NCBI GenBank assembly: GCA_029582155.1
Contig: CM055895.1
Span: forward strand, 19,269,004-19,333,003
Direction of reading: 5' to 3'
Source of the DNA: Panopea generosa
Taxonomy: Eukaryota > Mollusca > Bivalvia > Adapedonta > Hiatellidae
DNA length: 64,000 bases
The notes beneath the pieces are model-generated. The model saw only the letters and a program-made list of their open reading frames with translations. It made no database searches and was not told the origin of the DNA. The translations under genes were made by a program, and so were the position numbers. Below, piece after piece: positions 57,738 through 64,000 of the stretch (within the stretch, counting starts at the first letter, position 1; every line of letters starts with the position of its first letter).

Positions 57738-58057
57738 TACGTGTATATTACATGTTCATGTATTTTTTATGATTTTGAATTTTGTGAATGCAATTTATGG
57801 ATGAAAACATAAATTAAATGTCAGTTCAACAAAATTGTTTTTAGCAGTATATAAATTACTTAATTTTTCATAATCGCTTGGATACTTATATATATTTGTG
57901 GACAGATTCCAATGCAAAGTTTTGATGGTGTTTTTTTTAGTATATGATAAAACTTGATTTAATATATGTTAAAAGTCAATATATAAAAATGCGAAAAATT
58001 ATATCACATTATTTCAGATATATCAGAAGTTATTGCAAACTATCTAAATATTGTGAG

Positions 58058-59230
58058 TTTTTTAGCTCGACTATTCATATATAATAGGGGAACTATTGTA
58101 CTTGCTCCGGCGTCGTTTTTTTTAAGGATAAAGTTTTTTATCAGGTAAGATATCTATGCAACCACTCATTTTATATGAATGACACTTCACATGTGTGTTC
58201 AGCAACATCAATGGAACTAACAGACGTAAGAACCATAGCTCTGGGTTACATTTTGGCAGAGTTATGGTCCATTTTGGATTTAATTTTCCAGGTAAATTTT
58301 TTGTATCAGGTAAGGTATCTATGCAACCACTCATTCAATATGGATGAAACTTCACATATGTGTTCAGCCTCATCAATGGAACACACAGACACAAGAACCA
58401 TAACTCTGGGTTGCATTTTGGCAGAGTTATGGTCCATTTTGGATTTAATTTTTCAGGTAAATGTTTTTTTATCAGGTAAGGTATCTATGCAACCACTTAT
58501 TAAATATGAATGGAACTTCACATATGTGTTCAGCCTCATCAATGGAACACACAGACATAAGAACCATAACTCTGGGTTGCATTTTGGCAGAGTTATGGCC
58601 CATTTTGGACTTTATTTTTCAGTTTGTTTTTTATTAGGTAAGATATCTATACCACTCATTCAGTATGGATGAAACATTACATATGTGTTCAGCCTCATCA
58701 ATGGAACACACAGACACAAGAACCATAACTCTGGGCTGCATTTTGACAAAGTTATGACCCTTTTTGGACTTAATTTTTCAGGTTAAAGTTTTTTATCAGA
58801 TAAAATATCTATGCAACCACTCATTCGATATGAATGAAACTTCACACGTGTGTTTCATTATCGATGGAACATACGGACACAAGAGCCATAACGTTGCATT
58901 TTACAGAATTATGGCCTTTTTTTACTTAGAAAATCTGGTTAAAGTTTTTGATTTGGTACTTATTTCATCATCCTATCATTGGAAATGAATGAAACTTCAC
59001 AAGTGTGTTCAATATTCTCTAAGAAACTCATAGAGACAAGACTCATAACTCTTGATTGCATTTTGGCAGAATTTTTTTCCTTTTTAGAATTAGAAATTTT
59101 TAGCAGGTTAAAGTTCATAGTACAAGGCCTTGAACTTAGGTGTTTGACAAATGGGGTCAGTTTGTGGTCCTCTCTCAATTTTGTTAAAAACTATGACCCT
59201 GGGGGCAAAATTGGCCCGCCCTAAGGGGTA
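58058..59230 (+). mobile_element. Dispersed element with ~165-bp tandem units
   Basis: At least six units with a spacing of about 165 bp (58144, 58309 and so on), each holding 'tatctatgcaaccactcatt', 'gaaacttcacatgtgtgttc', 'cataactctgggttgcattt' and 'tggcagagttatggtccatt'. The start ttagctcgactattcatat resembles other tttagctc-initiated dispersed repeats here. Non-coding. Confidence 0.7.
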
Positions 59231-60515
59231 TTTTTTTTTTAATTTTATTTGGGTTTTTTAGCTTGCCCTGAGGGTAAACAATTTTATTTATTTTTTTCTT
59301 TTGTGTAAAGTTTAATTTTTGTTTAGATTAATTTTCTTCATTTTCGTGAAATCATATACAAACTGTGCATGCTGGTACAAGATACTTTTACCTATAAATC
59401 CATTTTCATGAACTGGTACCGATATATTGCCCTCTGAGGTGAAGCTAGTGCATATGCATATATGTCGTGCTGAATTAAATACTATTAAGGCAATACGAGC
59501 CATCGATTCACTTTGTTGTTTTCAAAAAAAACATAACAGTTAATAATGAAAATGAGTAGTGTTGGTGAATTATTTTGCCAATTTATTTTTAACAGATAAG
59601 CAATAATTATTTTACAACCCGAAAATTTAATTGTCTTCCATTTGGTACTTATTTCCTGAAAAAGCTGTTATTTTAGAACAGCATCGAAATAGTCTAGCAC
59701 GCTGTCCCTCCAACAGCTCTTGTTTATTTACAACAAAAAAGTTTGGATACCTTGGTATCAGTCTCACCAACACATTTCAGGGTCGTAGCTTGGCTGAAAC
59801 TGATGTCTTCACACAGCTGTAGGTGGGTCCGTTGGCATGTTCCCCTAAAAAATCTACTAAACTGTCATAGGTGCATTTTGGTGTATATTTCTCAGAAAAA
59901 AAAGTGAAGACATGTGCCTACAGTGCCTTTAGGAAGCTATGCACCTGCATTTATGTATAAATGTAATCTAAGAAATCTTGATCATGATTTCAGACGAATC
60001 CAAGAAAACTGCCTATCGTTTTTAATTTTATTTAAAAAAAAAATGTTGGTGAAACACAAGTCTGACACGTAATTTATATACATATTTAACTGAAATTGTA
60101 TTTATAAAAACAACAACAACAACAGAAACATGATCATTATTTGAGAGTCGCCTGCATCCCTATATCAACATATACTGTTGTTAATGTGACATATGTTACA
60201 TGTGTATGTAATAAAATTCTGTTTAAGCTACTCATCAGTGGTTCAAAATATATAACAATGAAAAGCAAAGTTTGTTTAATCAAGACTTTTATTAAAAAAT
60301 ATTGCACATTGATAACAATTATATGGACGGATATATTTTATTTGAGATTCATTGTAACAATTATCAAATCAATTGTCTACTTGTTCTACTGCTGTTCTAC
60401 CACAAGCATTGGCAAGAAAGTTCTTGTTTTTTTGACATGTAACTGTAGTCTGATTAATAACATCTTTATCTGGGCTGCAGTCAGTAATGCTAGATATTTA
60501 ATTTACCTATTGGCC
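59231..60515. other. Unannotated AT-rich stretch
   Basis: It includes a 128-codon open frame at 60141-60527 (+) that is hydrophobic and Ile/Phe/Tyr-rich, with no splice context or motif. I regard it as chance. A short AAC run lies at about 60107-60125. Confidence 0.5.
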
Positions 60516-60519
60516 CACA

Positions 60520-60915
60520 TTTGCTAATGTTTTGGTTCACATTCGCTAAATTATTGGTTCACATTTGCTATAAGTATTAGTGTATTGGTTCACATTTGCT
60601 AATGTATTGGTCCACATTTGCTAATGTATTGGTGTATTGGTTCACATATACTAATGTATTGGTTCACATTTGCTAATGTATTGATTCACATTTGCTAATG
60701 TATTGGTTCACATTTGCTAATGTATTGGTTCGCATTTGCTATTGTATTGGTGTATTGGTTCACATTTGCTATTGTATTGGTTCACATTTGCTACTAAAGT
60801 ATTGTTGTATTGGTTCACATTTGTTAATGTATTGGTTCGCATATGTTAATGTATTGGTTCACATTTGCTGATGTATTGGTTCACATTTGCTAAAGTATTG
60901 GTTCACATTTGCTAA
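60520..60915. repeat. ~22-bp minisatellite
   Basis: About 17 units of gtattggttcacatttgcta at, some with an inserted 'gtattggt' doublet. Non-coding. Confidence 0.94.
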
Positions 60916-62520
60916 CTTGAGACTATTAATCAATTTGTAGGTCATAAACATTCACTTATTTTGCAAACACCTTTCAATGTAGTTTGATTGTGTGTTCAAA
61001 CATGCACTGTAGGGCCTGTGACGATGTAGGCTGATTTCTGTTTAATTGTCAAGCATCCGCATTTATAAACACCGTGTATGATCCATACTGAACACAGCCC
61101 TGCATGTTTTCAGAGAGAATAACAAGTAAGTTGTCACTTCAGACAAATATCACCATGGGTATCTACGGTTATCAAATAACATTACATTGTTCCTATTGAG
61201 ATTTCAATTCAATACTGAAACATTTACATAAATAATTCAGAAGTACAAATACATAAATGTGACAATACAGCAGTTTTGTATTCGACCCCTTAATAAGATA
61301 CAGTTATATAAGTTGGGGTGGTACTGCAGCGGTTGAGTGTTAGCCGCTCATGCAAGATGTTGCAGGTGACCCAAAGCTTGACCTCTCCAAAAACAATGCT
61401 CAGTACTGTTTCTACCCAGGAAACGGACTGGAGAGCAATACATATATGCTCTCAGCTTTCTTTGCAATCAAGCTAAAAGATATTAGTATAAACTAAGTTA
61501 CAGTTAATATGTATACTAAATAAAAAATGTTCACCTTTATTTTGCCTGCTAAAATATCAGTAATAAATAATAAGGTTGATACTTCACACATGTTCACATT
61601 GGGGCACCGCTACATAATGCTATATTTTCTTTATACTTCCTAAACTAGATGTATTGCTAAGTATCAACTAAATGACCCTTTTTAAAGACTCCTGTTTTAT
61701 TTTTTATATGTTAGTATCTTTATAGTTATAGTTAATGACTGGTATGGAAGGAAACCATACACACGTGTAAGCTATCAAGTGTCATATAGATGCATCTGAC
61801 AGAGTTATGGCACTTGTTCATGTTGTTAGGCAAATATAATTGAAACAAAACATGTATCTAACATCTCCTGATTCAGGTCAGCTATACCATAATGAAAAAA
61901 ATATGGAATATCCTGTCTGTCCCGCAACTCGTGTCACTCTAAAGCGTTAGTGATCTATATACAGAACCTGATATCTCACGAGCCAGTGCCATCAACCCCC
62001 ATTGAAAAAGCAAGGAATTCCTTGTCTGTCCCACAATTCATAGCTATTGAATGCTTACTAAACTGTGACGTCATTCAAACTTTCCCTGAAGCAATTAACC
62101 AATCAATACGATCAAATGTGGCTTTCATAATGTCAAATTCACTGACCAATCAGTATCCTCCTACTATACTAATAGATGATATTGAATCAGCGTGCTTGTA
62201 ACAACTGCTATTTAACAAACCCAATCTAGAGAGCTGGGTTCATTCAACAGAATACTAATGTGCGAACGAAACTGTGATATATTCCATCTTCCGCTGAAGC
62301 AACTGACCAATCAGTGCACTCTTATGTCATTGCCATCCAATGGAAAATACCGTTTATACAGTATACATTTGCCGCTTTTAATTTTTGTATGTTATCCAGT
62401 ATATTGGAACTTAAATATACATGTATGTACTGATGAAAGTGTTTTAACATTTCCATTCCTTTTGACAAAGTTACGTCTGGTATGTTGGGAATTAAGCACT
62501 GATATAGAATGATGATTAAA
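60916..62520. other. Unannotated stretch with a diverged duplication
   Basis: No gene recognised. A tRNA-like 'gtggtactgcagcggttgag' lies near 61319. Two diverged copies of a segment containing 'ctgaagcaa.t.accaatca' lie at about 62025-62110 and 62262-62315; the first carries a CRE-like TGACGTCA at 62066-62073. Confidence 0.45.
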
Positions 62521-62853
62521 ACTCAAGATTCAAAATTTAAATTTTTGACAGACCCTAGGGTTAGTTTAGCTTAGAAAACTTATCAATTTCAGAAATTCAT
62601 TGGTAGATATCCACTGTCAATGATGTTAATCTGGTTTGAAACTGGGCTGTGTTTCACAAAAGAACTTTAAATAAATAAAAATTGCCGTAAGACAAATTGA
62701 CATTTTCTTTGTTCTACGTTGACATTTTTAACAACATTTAAAATGATTGTATTTCTACAAAATACATTGTTTTCTTTAAGATTTGAGCCAACTTTAGACT
62801 GATTTAGATGAATATTATATATATCATGAATAACTGTTGGTTTACATCTACGA

Positions 62854-62859
62854 TTTATT
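62854..62859 (-). terminator. Candidate polyadenylation signal of the ARL16-like gene
   Basis: AATAAA on the - strand, 105 bp after the stop codon of the terminal exon. Confidence 0.4.
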
Positions 62860-62963
62860 ATTTTTGTAAAACGCACCCCAGTACTATAAAATTTAACATT
62901 TGGAATCTGAGACTTAGTTAAGACTGTAGAATTAAGATCGTGAGTGACACGTAACAGAAACAG

Positions 62964-63132
62964 TTATTTGGTATAACAGTTATTGTCCAGCCACTTGATC
63001 ACTTCACCAATGCCGTCTCCAGTACACGCGCTTATTTCCACCTGCTGTATCGTCTGACTACACTGGGATACAATCTCACTTAACCGAAATAAAGTTTCAA
63101 CTTCACACTGTGTCATCTTCTCAGGCATATCA
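62964..63132 (-). CDS. ARL16: ARL16-like small GTPase, terminal exon (partial gene)
   Basis: Acceptor TCTATTTCAG before 63132; stop at 62966-62964. The exon starts by finishing a codon (T) followed by GAT, so the Asp would be the D of the NKxD guanine-specificity motif, whose N and K lie in the previous exon. It then encodes MPEKMTQCEVETLFRLSEIV and VEISACTGDGIGEVIKWLDN. 'ISACTG' is the G5 (SA) motif and the closing WL helix is typical of ARF/ARL proteins. The RLSEIV ... VEISA...G pattern resembles ARL16, an atypical ARF-like GTPase. About 56 of the expected ~170 residues are here; the P-loop exons must lie past the right edge. Confidence 0.75.
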
Positions 63133-63179
63133 CTGAAATAGATAGTCATTTTATATTACTTTTTTATTCCAAGGCGTCA

Positions 63180-63385
63180 TCTCAAGACCACTTACCACTC
63201 ACTGCTGAGGTTGTGGGTCCAAAAACCTTATGTGAGAGTGTTTGTCAGTTACTTGTAAAATGACGGTGATTCTACATGGATTTAATCCCCGAGATATTCC
63301 ATCACCAAGAAAAACTGGATTTTAACCTTATACAACATGTACCTACATTAAAAAACAAGAGCTGTCGAAGGACAGCATGATTACC
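63180..63385 (+). mobile_element. SINE body relic and hairpin fragment
   Basis: 'ctcactgctgaggttgtggg' and 'ttatgtgagagtgtttgtca' match the SINE bodies at 46010, 27480 and 50500. At 63358-63376 'gagctgtcgaaggacagc' forms a small hairpin that may be the start of another dispersed repeat. Confidence 0.5.
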
Positions 63386-63744
63386 TTTTAGAACCTTGTT
63401 ATTGGTTAACTGAGAACTGGCCAATAATGCTATTAAAGTAATATATCTAAGTTTTCAATTTAATTAGTTTTTGGGGGGCGGTGCTTTAGCAACCTCTCTC
63501 AGAGCTAAAATGATTATTTTCCTTTACCGCAAATCTACAACCGTGTATCGTGTTAATGCAAACCTGACAACCACCAATCAAATAGTTCCACCCCCTGATA
63601 AGCGTTCGAACTCAATATAAATTATAGATTCGCCTATTTCAATGAAAACATTAATAATATAACAGACAGCGACGATTTATACCTATAAACAATTGTGTAT
63701 AGTATAAATTCCAAGTTTATGTTCAGTGCTATTAATCAGCACAC

Positions 63745-63830
63745 AGGATTTAAAGCGCATGAATACAGACGCGCTGAACTATGGTCATGTGACCAAAAGA
63801 TTTTTCAGGACGCCATCTTGGACAGCAATT
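63745..63830. promoter_or_regulatory. Possible promoter region
   Basis: It contains ggtcatgtgacc (E-box/CLEAR-like palindrome) at 63782-63793 and, on the - strand, CAAGATGGCG, a strong match to the YY1 core, near 63813-63822. Both motifs are common near animal transcription starts. No exon is identified with it, so it is a motif-only call. Confidence 0.25.
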
Positions 63831-64000
63831 CAAGACAGACAACTGCGTTTTTAACTATTAGTCGTAAATATATTTACCATATTTCATTGAATACGGGAAC
63901 GAAACTTTTCTAGATCTGTCCCTTATGCCAAGGAGCTATACTTATATAGTTCCTTGCTTATGCCAGTAAACAATCAATACTCGTTCTAAAAATAGAGATA

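Noticed and set aside
60141-60527. 128-codon hydrophobic open frame (+)
   Set aside because: AT-rich composition, no recognisable domain, no splice or promoter context and no paralogue in the window; most likely chance.
62066-62073. CRE-like TGACGTCA as a promoter
   Set aside because: No gene nearby, and the surrounding segment is a diverged duplicated sequence, so it may be chance.

Overview
This window is AT-rich animal nuclear DNA. It shows short coding exons with GT-AG boundaries, long introns, tRNA-derived SINEs, MITEs and a very large amount of minisatellite. The repeat style and the LITAF paralogues fit a bivalve mollusc. That placement is an inference and no species is claimed. There is no prokaryotic operon, CRISPR array or phage, and I found no convincing new multi-gene system. 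The interest lies in gene structure and in mobile-element and satellite biology.

Four genes are supported. (1) LITAF-like gene A (+ strand): two exons, 3771-3981 and 13759-13867, separated by a 9.8 kb intron full of repeats; its first exon is not visible. (2) LITAF-like gene B (+ strand): exons 23636-23677, an optional 26078-26116, 29735-29960 and 31122-31230; its start exon is not found. A and B share domain architecture, intron phase, intron position and the exact length of the last coding exon (109 nt), so they are tandem duplicates. (3) A complete 11-exon gene on the - strand (54954 down to 41376) encoding a ciliary coiled-coil protein of about 617 residues of the CCDC96/CFAP184 type: an acidic, Glu/Pro/Ala-rich N-terminal half and a C-terminal coiled coil. 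One exon is one base out of frame. (4) The terminal exon of an ARL16-like small GTPase on the - strand (63132-62964), the rest lying beyond the right edge.

Layout. 1-1476 is a 44-bp satellite. 1.5-15 kb holds gene A, with its intron occupied by a MITE, long dispersed elements, a SINE and several minisatellites. 15-23 kb is minisatellite and dispersed-repeat DNA, including an 806-bp TA-flanked element sitting inside a 37-bp minisatellite. 23.6-32 kb is gene B. 32-41 kb holds a 31-bp minisatellite, a 65-bp satellite with a 198-bp higher-order period, and unannotated AT-rich DNA. 41-55 kb is the CFAP184-like gene with MITEs and SINEs in its introns. 55-63 kb is again minisatellites and diverged repeats. 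63-64 kb has the ARL16 exon and a possible promoter.

The genes do not form a pathway. LITAF proteins act on endosome/lysosome membranes, the CCDC96-type protein in motile cilia, and ARL16 is an ARF-family GTPase. Several insertions can be dated relative to their hosts because they interrupt tandem arrays cleanly and leave target-site duplications.
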